Shown: one piece after another, positions 1 through 10,828 of the stretch
How the letters are laid out: every line of letters starts with the position of its first letter
How positions within the stretch are numbered: the stretch's first letter is position 1
Origin: Antedon mediterranea
Lineage: Eukaryota > Echinodermata > Crinoidea > Comatulida > Antedonidae
Direction of reading: 5' to 3'
Assembly: GCF_964355755.1 (NCBI RefSeq)
Contig: NC_092677.1
Span: 18,260,101 to 18,324,100, forward strand
DNA: 64,000 bases
Program-made: the position numbers and the translations under genes
Notes under the pieces: generated by a model
Database searches by the model: none
Seen by the model: only the letters and a program-made list of their open reading frames with translations
Told to the model about the DNA's origin: nothing

Positions 1-240
1 ATTGCACCAAATAAAACAATTGTACAAGCTTATTAAAAGTCTCTTTATTCTAAAAATTAGTATAGGGGATCGGTACATAAATATACAAAATTAATAGATT
101 AATAATTGGAAACAGCATCTCTTTTAGTGAGATAATGTCGGACTTTACAAAAAAGCATGTTAAAAGACCTCAACTGTTGAATTTCTTACATTATCAGGGA
201 GAACAGCCCAAACACGTGGAAATAAATTCACAGGAGGCTG
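1..240 (-). mobile_element. LINE 3' end remnant (CR1/L2-like), reversed
   Basis: Read on the minus strand, about 190-235 gives a short peptide resembling the C-terminal end of CR1/L2-type reverse transcriptase proteins (a hydrophobic stretch followed by LPDNV). An AT-rich tail with AATAAA-like signals follows toward position 1. No intact frame is present and the element is cut by the window edge. A weak family assignment from a short match by eye. Confidence 0.3.
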
Positions 241-714
241 TGGTGCGGGCAAATTGGTGTCTAAACAAAAGTGAGTCGTAATGCTTTGCATTGACCAAGA
301 CACCTTCAACGATACATGGAGAGTTAGTTATACCATATGGACATTTAACAATAAAATAACCATGTAATCACGCCGAAAGTTCAGAAGTTAATAGTCCAAG
401 CCGTCTTTAAAAAAAATTAAAATCGATTTTTTCCTAAGTACCACAAACCACAGAATTGATCGGGTTGCAACTGAAAATTTTCTTCGACGTTAATCGGTTT
501 TCTGGTATTCGCTTTTTGAAAATCACCTCATCCATACTCACAACGCAGTTCAAGTTATGGAAGGCCGATGAGAATGGGTTTGTTTACATTTTCTCGCTGC
601 ATAAAACTCTCACATGCATGATTGAAAATTAAAAATTGAACTCTTATGTAAAACTATTTTATTTGTAAATTCCCAATAATAAAAAAAAAATACCCAACCC
701 CAACATTTTGATTC
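241..714. other. intergenic, no gene seen
   Basis: AT-rich sequence without an open frame, splice-bounded exon or clear repeat. It separates two LINE remnants of opposite orientation. Confidence 0.5.
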
Positions 715-2110
715 AGACGAACGCAAGACAGATAATAGAGTCGATTCAGTTTTCTTTGAGATGGAAGAAGTTGTGAAGCATTTGAACGGCTTAGATGTAA
801 GTAAATCTCCTGGCCCTGATATGATAAATTCAAGAGTACTTAAGGAAACTGCTTATTGGGGGAGTAATTACTTTATTATTTAACAAATTAATGACTGTAG
901 GAGAAGTCCCTGACTTATAGAAGAGAGCTGAAGTAGTATCTCTGTTTAAAAAGGGTAATAAAAGTGAACCTTTAAATTATAGACCTGTAAGCCTAACTTC
1001 CATACTATGCAAAACCATGGAGAAATTTGTGAAGGATAAAATCTATAATCATTTAGAAACTTTTAACTTGCTTAAAGAACAACATGGCTTCGTTTTGGTA
1101 AGTCATGTGTTACTCAGTTAATTGAAGTTATAGATTTGTGGACATCAGGGTTGGATAAAGTTCTTTCATTTGATTGCATTTATTTCGATTTTCAGAAGGC
1201 GTTTGATAAAGTTCAGCATAGAAGATTGTTGTTAAAATTAAAGTCTTACGGAGTTTCTGGAAATGTATTAGGATGGATCAAAGCTTTTTTGAGTGATCGT
1301 AAGCAGAGGGTGGTTGTCAATGGGAAAAAGTCTGAATGGCCTGATGTAATTAGTTGGGTGCCCCAAGGCAGTGTCCTGGGACCATTATTATTTGTTATAT
1401 TTATAAATGATCTTCCAGATGTTATTTCTCATTCTGATGTCAAGCTTTTTGCTGACGATACAAAAATCCAATCTGATTTTGACAGTGCCTTGCTTCAATG
1501 TGATGTGGATGCAAATGTATAGATGGTCTACAGACTGGCAGTTGCTATTTAATTTAAAAAAATGCAAAGTAATCCATTTTGGATATAGAAATGGTATGTC
1601 TCAGTACTTTATTGGAGAGGGTCCTTTCAAAGTGCGTATTGAGAGTGTAACACAAGCAACCGATTTGGGGATTTTAATAGATCATATATTGAATGTTTCG
1701 GCTCATACTACCAAAAGTTGCTAGATCTGCAAATATGATGCTGGGGATGATATGTAGGTCTTTTAGCTCTAGTTACATGTATTTGTATAAATCTTTGGTT
1801 AGACACAAGATGGAATACGGAGGTAGCTTATGGATCCCACTCTATCAAAAAGATAAAGACAGACTAGAGAAAGTACAACAGCGATCAACAAGGCTGGTGT
1901 GCGAATTAAGATACAAATCATACGAAGAGAGGTTGAAGGCTTTGGACCTGTCTACTTTAGTATTTAGAAAGAAAAGGGCTGATATATTACAAACATTTAC
2001 AATTGTTTAATAAGTATGAGAAAATAAATGATGAGAAGCTCTTTTAAAAAATATAATTATAAACAAACTAGAGGACACAGTTTCAAAGTCTCTAAACCCA
2101 AGATAAAATT
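715..2110 (+). mobile_element. degraded CR1-like LINE reverse transcriptase fragment
   Basis: Three overlapping broken frames give an RT in order. About 750-850 encodes a 'K.PGPD' type N-terminal palm segment. 1136-1522 carries F..FQKAFDKVQH, then WVPQGSVLGPLLF and FADDTK (the catalytic YADD box, here FADD). 1693-2010 carries the C-terminal thumb region. 2045-2110 resembles the 'TRGHS' C-terminal motif of CR1-type elements. At least two frameshifts and no endonuclease domain: a 5'-truncated dead copy. It stops at a TA microsatellite. The CR1 group call is from motif style and could be another jockey/CR1 relative. Confidence 0.8.
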
Positions 2111-2124
2111 AAACGTTATAAAGA

Positions 2125-2128
<4 letters not shown>

Positions 2129-2174
<46 letters not shown>

Positions 2175-2188
2175 TAAATATATATATA

Positions 2189-2224
<36 letters not shown>
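2129..2224. repeat. (TA)n microsatellite
   Basis: About 95 bases of nearly pure alternating TA, with a few AA interruptions, at the junction between the LINE remnant and the tandem tRNA-bearing repeat. Confidence 0.95.
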
Positions 2225-2228
<4 letters not shown>

Positions 2229-2375
2229 CAATGATGTTGCGTAGCACTGTGTAAATTATATATAAATCATACTGTAAATTATAGAAACAGTGCTCATATT
2301 CGGAACATGATCTCATAATCGCGTCGAGCATAGCTCATTGGCGAAAGTTCCGTATTTTTTAGTTGTATGAAAAAA

Positions 2376-2447
2376 TGTCTCTGGCGGGATTTGAACCTGC
2401 AACCTCTCGCTTACAGGGCGAGTATCATACCACTAGACCACAGAGCC
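2376..2447 (-). tRNA. tRNA-Thr(UGU)-like, copy 1
   Basis: The reverse strand folds into a canonical 72-nt cloverleaf. It has a 7-bp acceptor with one mismatch (G2-A71), a 3-bp D stem, an anticodon stem CTCGC/GCGAG around a 7-base loop with TGT at positions 34-36, a five-base variable loop and a T arm with TTCAAAT. The A51-C63 pair in the T stem is mismatched. The acceptor and T-stem mismatches make function uncertain, and it may be a tRNA-derived repeat unit. Confidence 0.65.
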
Positions 2448-2731
2448 ATGTATGGTATTATCACAGATTTTCACCCACCAGATACATTCTCTCATACAAC
2501 AAACGCCCTCACAATCAGTGGAGGCTTAACAAGCCCAACTTTAATTCGCAACGGTTTTTTAAATAATATTGTGTATATGTAAATCAATGATGTTGCGTAG
2601 CACTGTGTAAATTATATATAAATCATACTGTAAATTATAGAAACAGTGCTCATATTCGGAACATGATCTCATAATCGCGTCGAGCATAGCTCATTGGCGA
2701 AAGTTCCGTATTTTTTAGTTGTATGAAAAAA

Positions 2732-2803
2732 TGTCTCTGGCGGGATTCGAACCTGCAACCTCTCGCTTACAGGGCGAGTATCATACCACTAGACCACAGA
2801 GCC
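2732..2803 (-). tRNA. tRNA-Thr(UGU)-like, copy 2
   Basis: Same fold and same TGT anticodon as the copy 356 bp to the left. The T loop here is the canonical TTCGAAT, so this is the better B box of the pair. The G2-A71 mismatch is retained, so both copies came from one already divergent ancestor. Confidence 0.7.
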
Positions 2804-3092
2804 ATGTATGGTATTATCACAGATTTTCACCCACCAGATACATTCTCTCATACAACAAACGCCCTCACAATCAGTGGAGGCTTAACAAGTCAGAATAAAT
2901 TCCAACTTTAATTCGCAACGGTTTTTTAAATAATATTGTGTATATGTAAATCAATGATGTTGCGTAGCACTGTGTAAATAAATCATACTGTAAATTATAG
3001 AAACAGTGCTCATATTCGGAACATGATCTCATAATCGCGTCGAGCATAGCTCATTGGCGAAAGTTCCGTATTTTTTAGTTGTATGAAAAAAT

Positions 3093-3112
3093 GTCTTTGG
3101 CGGGATTCGAAC
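3093..3112 (-). pseudogene. truncated tRNA-Thr-like (T arm only)
   Basis: Third tandem unit: only the 3' acceptor strand and part of the T arm remain before foreign LINE sequence starts. The acceptor also carries a T for C change. Not functional. Confidence 0.7.
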
Positions 3113-3215
3113 CAAATCAACAAAGTGTTGAGCAAACTAAAAGTCAAAAGAAAAAACAACAAAAAAAGAAAAGGGAAAAGCTAAAAAAGAAGAGGAAACT
3201 AAACATAAGGAAGCA

Positions 3216-3425
3216 GTGAAAAAAACATCAGAAAAACCTAGTAGGCCTACAGCTACAGGAAGAATGCGGCCAATAACAGACTTCATGGTCTCAGGAAGTA
3301 GAGCTGAAATAACCAATGCTGAAGAAGAAGTCGCAACAATAGCAAGGCAGAACTTCGCATCCTCTAAACAGAAGAAAGCGGAGAAAAGAATGCTGAAAAA
3401 AGAGAAAAACAATCAGATTCAGTAA
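3216..3425 (+). pseudogene. LINE ORF1 C-terminal fragment
   Basis: Lysine- and glutamate-rich 69-residue frame, preceded by a very K-rich stretch. It ends about 130 bp before the endonuclease frame opens, the position expected for the end of ORF1. No recognisable RNA-binding domain, so the assignment is by position and composition. Confidence 0.45.
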
Positions 3426-3553
3426 GTTGAATCTATAATGCCTATAATTACGTAATTGTTAACAATTACAACAGTTACTGTAAACAGTGTATAAAACAAT
3501 TTCACAAAACAAATTTAGCCTAAACAAAATAGAAACAAAATTAATAAATTTAA

Positions 3554-4715
3554 ATGAAAGCAAAACAAAAAAACATCTCTCTACATTTAGTATCTTTGAA
3601 TGTAAGAGGCCTTCGAAATTATGATAAAAGAAGAAAAGTCTTTAAATGGCTTGAAGAACAAAGTGCTGGCATTGTGTTTCTGCAAGAAACCCATTTCGAC
3701 AATAATATTATAAGGCAAGACACACTGTGGAAAGGCAAAACCTACCACAGCTTTGGAACAACAAATAGTAAAGGAGTTTCTATCTAGTTTAGATGTTAAA
3801 GATATTAAACTCAAATTTACAGACGAAGAAGGTAGAATACTAATTTTAAGTTTCATTTTTAATGAAAAAGTAATAAATCTTATAAATGTGTACGCTCCTA
3901 ATAACTATAAAGAAAGAGAAATGTTCTTTAAGAAACTAGATAGAAAAATTGTCTCTCTTCGCAATGATAATGATGAACTCATTATAATGGGAGGAGATAT
4001 GAATTGTATTTTAGAACATAAAATAGATCAAAGAAATAGTACACCTATTAAAAATATGACAATTCATCGAATATCTTAAAAAAATTAATGAAAAATCACA
4101 ACTTAACTGATATATGGAGACAGTGCCACAGTGATAAAACACAATTTACCTGGAGGCGAAAGGATACTTTTCGTAGATTAGACTACTGGTGCGTATCTAG
4201 AGATCTCCAAAAAAATGGGGATATTCTTTCAACAGATAATATTAGGCCCTCCTTATTTTCTGACCATCAAGCAATCTCACTTAAACTCGTAAATACCAAC
4301 CAAGTGAAAGGTCCAGGAATTTTGAAAATAAATAATAGCATCTTAAATGATGATACATACGTAGAAAATATAATGCACATAATAGAAATTATTACAAATA
4401 ATGAAAACAATTTAAGTCCAGACCTTCAATGGGAATTCTTGAAAGTTAAAATAAAAAAAATCAGTCGTAGATACTGTACAAAGAAAAAAAAGGAAAGAAA
4501 CACCCAAAAAAATTATTTACTTAATGAAGTTGATGAACTAACTGATCAATTAAATGTTCCTACTCTGAAAATACAGACACAATATTATGAGATAAAATAA
4601 AACAGTTAGATGACATCTACCTTCTAGAAGCACATGGTGCGAAAATAAGGTCTAGAATCGAGTGGTTCGAAAAAGGTGAAAAGAATAACAAATTCTTTTT
4701 AGGATTAGAAAAAGC
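3554..4715 (+). pseudogene. LINE ORF2 apurinic endonuclease domain (broken)
   Basis: Three frames (3554-3787, 3753-4079, 4088-4600) give the exonuclease/endonuclease order. LVSLNVRGLR and FLQETHF are at the N-terminus, then NVYAPN and GGDMNCIL, then FTWRRKDTFRRLDYW and SDHQAISLKL at the C-terminus. These are the metal- and phosphate-binding motifs of LINE endonucleases. 4600-4715 continues with the linker motif EKGEKNNKFFLGLEK. Two frameshifts and an in-frame stop near 4600 disable it. Confidence 0.8.
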
Positions 4716-6702
4716 TAAAGCTTGCTTCAATGAATATTTTACTACTATTGCAGCAAATTTGGTCAGTAAATTTCCATCCCCTAAGAATGTGTATGAATGT
4801 ACGTCGTCCAAACTTAAGGATTTCTATAGAACCGTTAGTGGCAATAACTTTTTGCTCAACTCAGTGAACGAAGACTTTGTATATAGTGAATTAAACAAAC
4901 TTAATGCGACAAAAAGCACGGGTGTCGATAAGATACCTCCCCGCTTCATAAAAGATGGGGCTGAAATTCTAAAAGTTCCCATTACCTACATAATTAATTT
5001 ATCAATTAGTACCAGTACAGTCCCAGAAGACATGAAAAAGGCCAAGGTCATACCTCTTTATAAAAAAGGTAGTAGAACCGATATTAGAAACTATCGCCCT
5101 ATAAGTATACTCAGTACAATGTCTAAAATTTTAGAGAAGGCTATTTTTATTCAAATCGAAAAATACCTTACTGAAAACAACGTATTGTATAAATATCAAT
5201 CTGGATTTCGAGCTGTCTTCTCTACTGACACATGTTTGATAGACTTAGTTGATTCCCTTAAAACCCAAACTTCTAAGGGAAATTTCTCGGGTATGATGTT
5301 GGTCGATTTAAAGAAGGCTTTTGACACTATGATCATGATATTTTATGTAATAAGCTTAAATTAATGGGTATTGGATCTATTGAATGGTTCAAATCTTACT
5401 TGTCAATAAGAAAGCAAATAGTAACTGTTGATGATCATTGCTCTCAATCGTGTACTGTTACATGCGGGGTTCCTCAAGGAAGTATCCTTGGACCCCTTTT
5501 GTTCTTATGTTTTGTTAATGACATGGTAACTTGTATTGATCCTGATTGTAAACTCCTTCTATACGCTGATGACAGTGCAATTGTTTATTCACACAGAAAT
5601 CCAGATATTATTTCTAAGAAGCTAGGGTCAACACTAGACTCATTGTGTGATTGGCTTGTAGACAATAAATTAACAATTAACCTGGATAAAACTGAATGTA
5701 TACTATTTGGTTCTAAGAGAAAAACTAAAAATGTTAACAATTTTAATGTCTCAACAAACGGTAACAATATCAACACTAGTAATTGTGTCAAGTATCTGGG
5801 TATTGAAATAGATCAAAATTTAACGTGTTCTGAATATGCATGTAAAACCATTAAGAAAATAAATAATAGGCTTAAGTTTATGTACCGCCAACGTAAGATA
5901 CTAAGTTGTAAGAATCGTAAACTATTATGCTCTGCTCTCATCCAATGTGTTTTTGACTATGCTGCATCTTCTTGGTTCTGTGGAACCAGTAAAGCTATCC
6001 AAAAAAAACTACAAATTGCTCAAAACAAAATGGTTAGACTCATAAAAGGAGTTGAACCCAGAAGACATATAGGCGTTGATCCATTAGACGATTATGGATT
6101 GTTAAATGTAAAATATCGAGTAAAGTTCTTGCAAATTAGCCAAGTTCATAAGATATTTATGGGCAGAAGTGCTTCATACCTAAATGAAAACTTTCGTAGA
6201 GTTAATAACTTACATGGTCACTTCACTCGTGGTAGTAAACTCAATTTCATTGTACCTAAAGTCCAAGGCATAGAATGCAATACATTCTATTTTAATGCAA
6301 TCAGAGAATGGAATAACCTTCCTGACTATATTAAACAAATTTCTAACACATCTAAATTTAAAACTGAATTGAAACAATATTTCAAAATTAAACATAGATG
6401 AATTATTATTGTGCCATTATATCAGATGTTTTGCTTATATATTTATGAACCCCGTCTCATAATGTTTGTTTTGTAAAAATTATAATTATTATCTTTTTAG
6501 GGACCACATTGGAATTAAGTTGTTTTACTTTAAACGACTTTATGTGTTTTCCCGTGGATCTTCAGACTTCATTAATCCCGCCATTTTTATTTGCTTTTTT
6601 GATGTATTTTAATATTTAAGGTGATAATATATATTATTGATGTATTTTTAATGTTATGTATTGAGATGCCAAATAAATGAAAGAAAGAAAGAAAGAAAAA
6701 GC
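4716..6702 (+). mobile_element. 5'-truncated CR1/L2-group LINE inserted in the Tx1-like LINE
   Basis: Starts abruptly inside its own coding region (FNEYF..., no endonuclease). It has an RT frame to 6401, about 280 bp of 3' untranslated sequence, AAATAAATG and a (GAAA)n tail. The 9-base direct repeat AGAAAAAGC at 4707-4715 and 6694-6702 is the target-site duplication, and the outer coding frame resumes immediately after it. Typical target-primed insertion with 5' truncation. Younger than its host element, since it has only one obvious frameshift. Confidence 0.85.
4720..6401 (+). pseudogene. CR1/L2-group reverse transcriptase, single frameshift
   Basis: Frame one (to 5364) carries STGVDKIPP, VIPLYKKG, NYRPIS and DLKKAFDT. 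Frame two (5364-6401) carries GVPQGSILGPLLF, the catalytic LLLYADDSA, a thumb region with KYLGIEID, and the C-terminal EWNNLPDYI. One missing base near 5325 causes the shift, since DHDIL appears at once in the next frame. The rest is open for about 550 residues. The C-terminal EWNNLP motif is typical of the L2/CR1/Crack assemblage. Confidence 0.85.
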
Positions 6703-7402
6703 AAAAAGAAAACAAATTAACACTGTATTAAAAAGAAATGGTAAATATACTTCAAATAACGAAGAAAGTTATCTACAACACAAAAAAGAGGTATAATAAA
6801 CCTTCTATATAAAAAAGGACAAAGAGAAAACTTAGAAAACTGGAGACCGATTACTCTTCTTAATGTCGATTATAAAATATTAGCAAATGTATTAGCTAAC
6901 AGATTAAAAAATGTGATAGGATCTACAGTAAATGAAGATCAAAAAGGATATGTAAAAAAAAGGTTTGGAGGAGACTGGTAAATGACATACTAGAATACAC
7001 AAAAGCAAACAATATGACAGGTGCTATTGTTTTTCTTGATTATGCGAAAGCTTTCGATTCAATAGACAGAATACTACTGGGTAGGGTTATGTATAAAGAA
7101 ACAGAATGTGTAATAGTAAACAAACGGATGGTTGTCAGAAAAGTTTAAAATGGAATGTGGCGTGAGGCAAGGTTGCCCATTATCTGCTTTGCTATTTATT
7201 CTAATAATGGCAGTAAATATCAGAAATAATCCTAAATGTATAGGAATTACGTTACCTAATAGCACTGACGATGATGATAATAATATCGTTAAAATTGCTC
7301 AATCCGTACTTTTTTCAAATGATGAAGGTAGTTTAAAATATTCCTTTAATGAGATTGAGTCATTTTGTAGTGTTTCAGGGTTAAAATTAAATAGAACAAG
7401 GC
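6703..7402 (+). pseudogene. Tx1-like reverse transcriptase, continuation
   Basis: Resumes the outer element with INLLYKKG, NWRPITLLN, DYKILANVLANRLK, NEDQKGY and the palm motif FLDYAKAFDSID. Then, after a short deletion, ECGVRQGCPLSALLF. The YADD box is degraded (NIVKIAQSVLFSND). The frame ends at the repeat starting at 7403, so the thumb and 3' end are missing. Confidence 0.75.
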
Positions 7403-7650
7403 CAACAGCCATTAAGTCGCGTGCTACAATGCATAGTGATACCGGACCGACAGACAGACCGACAGACCGACAGACAGACAGACAGAGAGACCGACCGACC
7501 GACATAGTGAACTATACTGACCGAAATTACTGAACATGTTTAAAAATGTTGAAATGTTTAAAAACATTTATTTTTTTTTAATTTACACGTGCGTAGCCTG
7601 TCACTTTCGACGTGCTCGTATAACGTAATTTCGAGTTGAAAACAAACAAA
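7403..7650 (+). repeat. GACC/GACA-bearing interspersed repeat, copy 1
   Basis: Begins with AACAAGGCCAACAGCC, runs through a block ending CCGGACCGAC and a (GACA/GACC)n minisatellite, then CATAGTGAACTAT. The following ~130 bp are also shared almost exactly with 12785-12915. The same core recurs at 10104, 12658, 13338, 14911 and 21528. See the copy at 21528 for its boundaries. Confidence 0.85.
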
Positions 7651-8106
7651 CTAGCCTTCGCGCATAGCGCGATACTTGGCCAAATCAAAATTGGCCTCCT
7701 AAACACACTTGACCCGATTTTCACCAAAAGTGTGTGTCTTAATGCTGTGTGATTTAGGCTAATTTTACTACAATCCTGTGTATACAAGTTTAGTGTACAG
7801 GTTATGTAACCAGCCTTTCAACGAACAATAGCTTCAGTCGGCTAACAATAGAACAGCAACGCGAAAAACACACGGGTGAATTTGAAAAGAAATAGGTATT
7901 GTAAACTACTCGCATCAAAAAACCTCTATATTAAATCTAATTAAGTTTTAAAATTACAAATCACAATTTATAACTCTTGCCTCTTGTACAAAAATGGAGT
8001 TTTTTGGACAAGTAGTTCTCGAGAAAATGCAATTTAAGTTTACTTGTTAATTTAAGACTGCTCACCGGCTTTTTATAATTCTGTCCTATCTTTTAACACT
8101 AGCAGG
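7651..8106. other. intergenic, no gene seen
   Basis: No open frame of substance. Contains one decayed instance of the ACTTGGCCAA...TTGGCC inverted motif near 7673 that is amplified at 8295-8520. Confidence 0.5.
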
Positions 8107-8566
8107 TCTGAACATAATTTTTAAAAGTGGCCCAGAATTGGAACCATGGTCCGGATTTTAACCAAAATTGGGCGGTGTCTTCCTTGCACCAGGTGACATG
8201 TATGGTAGTAATTTGAAGTCATTCGAATTAAAACTGTGAGCGCTAGAGTGATGACAAACAAACAAACAAACACACAAACCGCACCAATCAACATACTTGG
8301 CCAATTTTCAATTTGGCCAAGTAACAAACAAACACACACACAAACCAAACAGATCAACATACTTGGCCAATTTTCAATTTGGCCAAGTAACAAACAAACA
8401 AACACACACACAAACCGCACCAATCAACATACTTGGCCAATTTTCAATTTGGCCAAGTAACAAACACACACACAAACCGCACCAATCAACATACTTGGCC
8501 AATTTTCAATTTGGCCAAGTAACAAACACACGCTACCGATTACATATACCTCCTTGGCGGAGGTAA
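8107..8566. repeat. repeat with four tandem copies of a 28-bp palindrome
   Basis: The palindrome ACTTGGCCAA-N8-TTGGCCAAGT starts at 8295, 8361, 8431 and 8493, separated by (CAAA/CACA)-rich spacers of 34-42 bp. The right end, ACCTCCTTGGCGGAGGT (about 8549-8566), is itself a hairpin. It matches, in opposite orientation, the start of the repeat at 25,677, so both belong to one interspersed family. Confidence 0.85.
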
Positions 8567-8745
8567 ATAAATAATATTTATTATAATAATAACAACAACA
8601 GTAGTAATGACAATAATAACTATAGTAATGATAACAAGAATTTTAAATGCAAATATGTATATGTTTGTATGATGTAGTATGTTTAAGCGGATATTAGCCA
8701 TTGATGGCATTTGCAGCAATAAAGAAATTGAATTGAATTGAATTA
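8567..8745 (+). mobile_element. probable LINE 3' tail
   Basis: Ends in GCAATAAAGAAATTGAATTGAATT, a polyadenylation-like signal followed by a short (GAATT)n tail of the kind found at LINE 3' ends; a similar tail ends the remnant at 10.2-10.76 kb. No coding sequence is left. Confidence 0.4.
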
Positions 8746-9119
8746 TTAGTTATAAGTATCCTCCATTAGTCTGAACTATAATTGTTGATGTAAGATGTGG
8801 GTTTCTTAATATTTTTACAAAATGTTTTGGTATGTATCGATGACCCTTGAAATACTCTATAATTATTCACTCTAGTTCCGCGAACTTTGACCGGACAAGG
8901 TAGAGGAGGACATGTTGGTGCAATAACAACTCAATTAGACAGGTATTACGTATTAAAATCTGTTTTTTTAAAAAATATTTATGACTGTCCCTTTAATTGA
9001 ATTTAAATAGGGAACTAGGAACTAGTAACCAACTTCACACACATCCTGGGTAAGGAGATTACTAAACGCGGTGTATAACAGAGCACTTTGGATATTTCTA
9101 TATTATTAAATTGTAGTAG
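8746..9119. other. intergenic, no gene seen
   Basis: No exon or repeat recognised. May be the 5' part of the DIRS remnant to the right, decayed beyond recognition. Confidence 0.4.
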
Positions 9120-10075
9120 GTTACTTTATCCGAATACTGAATTAGGATTGAAGTTGTTAACTTTAAAGGTTGCTGTTTTAATTGCTGTTTTGACAGCAAG
9201 TAGAACACAGACATTGACATGTTTAGATCTACATTGTACGACAAAACATTCAACATAATATACATTTGTGTTAGGTAGATCAGACTTAAAGCAGAGCAGA
9301 CCAGGCTATAATCCTCCACCAATTACTTTACGGCGATACTCTGTAGATCCAAAGTTATTCGTTTATGAGGTTTTGGAGGAATATTTAAATTGTACTAACA
9401 TATTGAGACAGGGTACATCTAAGTTATTTATAAGTTACATGAAGTAACAGCATCTACTATCAGTAGGAGGTGTATTAAAACATTAATGACTAAGGCAGGT
9501 ATTGATGTTATAGTTTCCGCACAGTGTTATGTCGGCGGCAACATCGCACGTCTTTGCGGCAGGAGTTTCTGTGCACTAAATAATTAGTTTAGTAGGGTGG
9601 AGTAATGAGGAAACTTTTTCCAATAAGAAGGTAGATAAAGCAAAGTCGTTTGGTGACCTAATTTTGGGAAATTAAGTACTTCATAACCATCAAGAAGATT
9701 TGCTATGATGACAATAGTGTTTATTGTCATTAAGTATTTATTGTTTTGAATGAATTTGGTTTGATTTTATTTTCATTTGTCAAAATCATGACACGGTTCC
9801 AATTAATTTGAAGTCGCATGGAATTCCGTCTCACAGTCGGAGGGCAGTGTAGAATTAACCAATTAAGCGAGACTGTCTCCGGTCTTGAGAATAGGAATTA
9901 CATGCCTCACCCTCTCACCCATTTTACAATTAACAGGGATTTATTAATTTTATGATGTCTGTAACCGTGTCATAATCGTCTGGTTTACGCATGCGCGATC
10001 ACATCCCATGTAATTCCTAATCTCAAGACCGGAGGACAGTGTAGAACCACAACCAAACTTTAACTTACAGGTAAG
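9120..10075 (+). mobile_element. DIRS-type retroelement remnant (tyrosine recombinase, inverted repeats)
   Basis: 9125-9640 encodes, with a few stops and shifts, a tyrosine recombinase of the DIRS kind: a helical LTLKVAVLIAVLTASRTQTL segment, then LKQSRPGYNPPPITL, a region ending LFISYMK, and near 9535 the ...SAATSHVFAAGVS...GWSNEETF segment that corresponds to the H-x-x-R / active-site end of these enzymes. 9870-9903 and 10008-10042 form an imperfect 34-bp inverted repeat (GGTCTTGAGA...AGGAATTACATG and its complement) about 105 bp apart, in line with the unusual terminal architecture of DIRS elements. RT is not preserved. Confidence 0.6.
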
Positions 10076-10103
10076 TCTCGTTTAATTGTTTATACTATAT
10101 TAT

Positions 10104-10192
10104 AGTTCACTATGTCGGTCTGTCGGTCTGTCTGTCGGTCCGGTATCACTATGCGTTTTAGCACGCTACTTATGGCTGTTGGCCTTGTTAAT
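10104..10192 (-). repeat. GACC/GACA-bearing repeat, copy 2
   Basis: Reverse orientation (TAGTTCACTATGTCGG..., CGGTCCGGTATCACTATGCG...GGCTGTTGGCCTTGTTA). Short version with few minisatellite units. It lies between the DIRS and LINE remnants. Confidence 0.85.
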
Positions 10193-10757
10193 TTTAGAAT
10201 ATGTTCTTATCGAATTATCTGGTGATACTATAACTTCTGATAACAGACAATTTGCCTTCATGTCTAACCATTGTACAGAAACTTGTATTTATTAAATACT
10301 ACTATAGTAACGGTAACACCGTCTACAGTATGTATACTACCTCAATGCTTCAAAAGCTGTTGATAGGATGAACCATTGGACACGTTTTAATAAATTAATT
10401 ATTAATGGTATTCCATGACCAATTGTTAGAGTACTAATATCAAAATCTTAAAATATGTTGACTTGAATGCTTTAAGGCCTCGATGTTGTAGTGCCAGCCT
10501 CATGTTTACGGAATGTAGAATTCATTCTTTTTATGAATTGTTAAGAAAATCGACATATGGCCTGATAGACTGAATTCAAGTGAATTAGTTTCAACGATTA
10601 TATGCAACGTCTTATTTAAGTCAAAGATGCTCTCCAGGTAGAATGCCATCCTGAGATGAGTAGTAGTAATTAGTCTTGGTTATTTTTATTTCATTTCTAT
10701 ATAATTTTTACTTTCTATGGACCAGAGAATCCGAAATAAAACAGATTGAATTGAATT
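10193..10757 (+). mobile_element. LINE reverse transcriptase remnant with 3' tail
   Basis: A broken translation gives an RT fingers/palm order: VLIELSGDTITSDNRQFAF, a cysteine-bearing TETCIY segment, then near 10335 YLNASKAVDRMNHW (degenerate xDASKAFDRVNHW palm motif) and FNKLIINGIP. The remnant ends with CCGAAATAAAACAGATTGAATTGAATT. Stops and deletions throughout. Confidence 0.6.
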
Positions 10758-10828
10758 AAATAAATTCACAATTAACATGATTTACTAACATTTAAATTTG
10801 TAAAAGTAAGAAAAAACATTAGAAAACA

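Larger units (their letters stand above)
2225..3111. repeat. tandem ~356-367 bp repeat carrying a tRNA-Thr-like gene
   Basis: Two full units start at 2225 and 2581, and a third, truncated one starts near 2948. Units are nearly identical. Each holds, on the minus strand, a tRNA-like gene flanked by the same unique sequence. The third unit breaks off inside the T arm at about 3111, exactly where Tx1-like LINE sequence begins. Confidence 0.9.
3112..7402 (+). mobile_element. Tx1-like (L1 superfamily) LINE, split by another LINE
   Basis: Outer element of a nest. 3112-4715 holds a lysine-rich ORF1 tail, an endonuclease and the start of the RT linker. 6703-7402 resumes in the same frame with RT. 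Reading across the insertion restores a continuous linker (FLGLEKAK before, KRKQINT after). Style motifs such as RLDYW in the endonuclease and GVRQGCPLSALLF in the RT fit the Tx1/L1 group. Several frameshifts make it inactive. The 3' end is lost where a GACC-type repeat begins at 7403. Confidence 0.8.

Noticed and set aside
2116-2331. Isoleucine/tyrosine-rich minus-strand frame
   Set aside because: Translation of the TA microsatellite.
8121-8566. Three frames across the palindromic satellite
   Set aside because: Periodic peptides produced by the tandem repeat on both strands.
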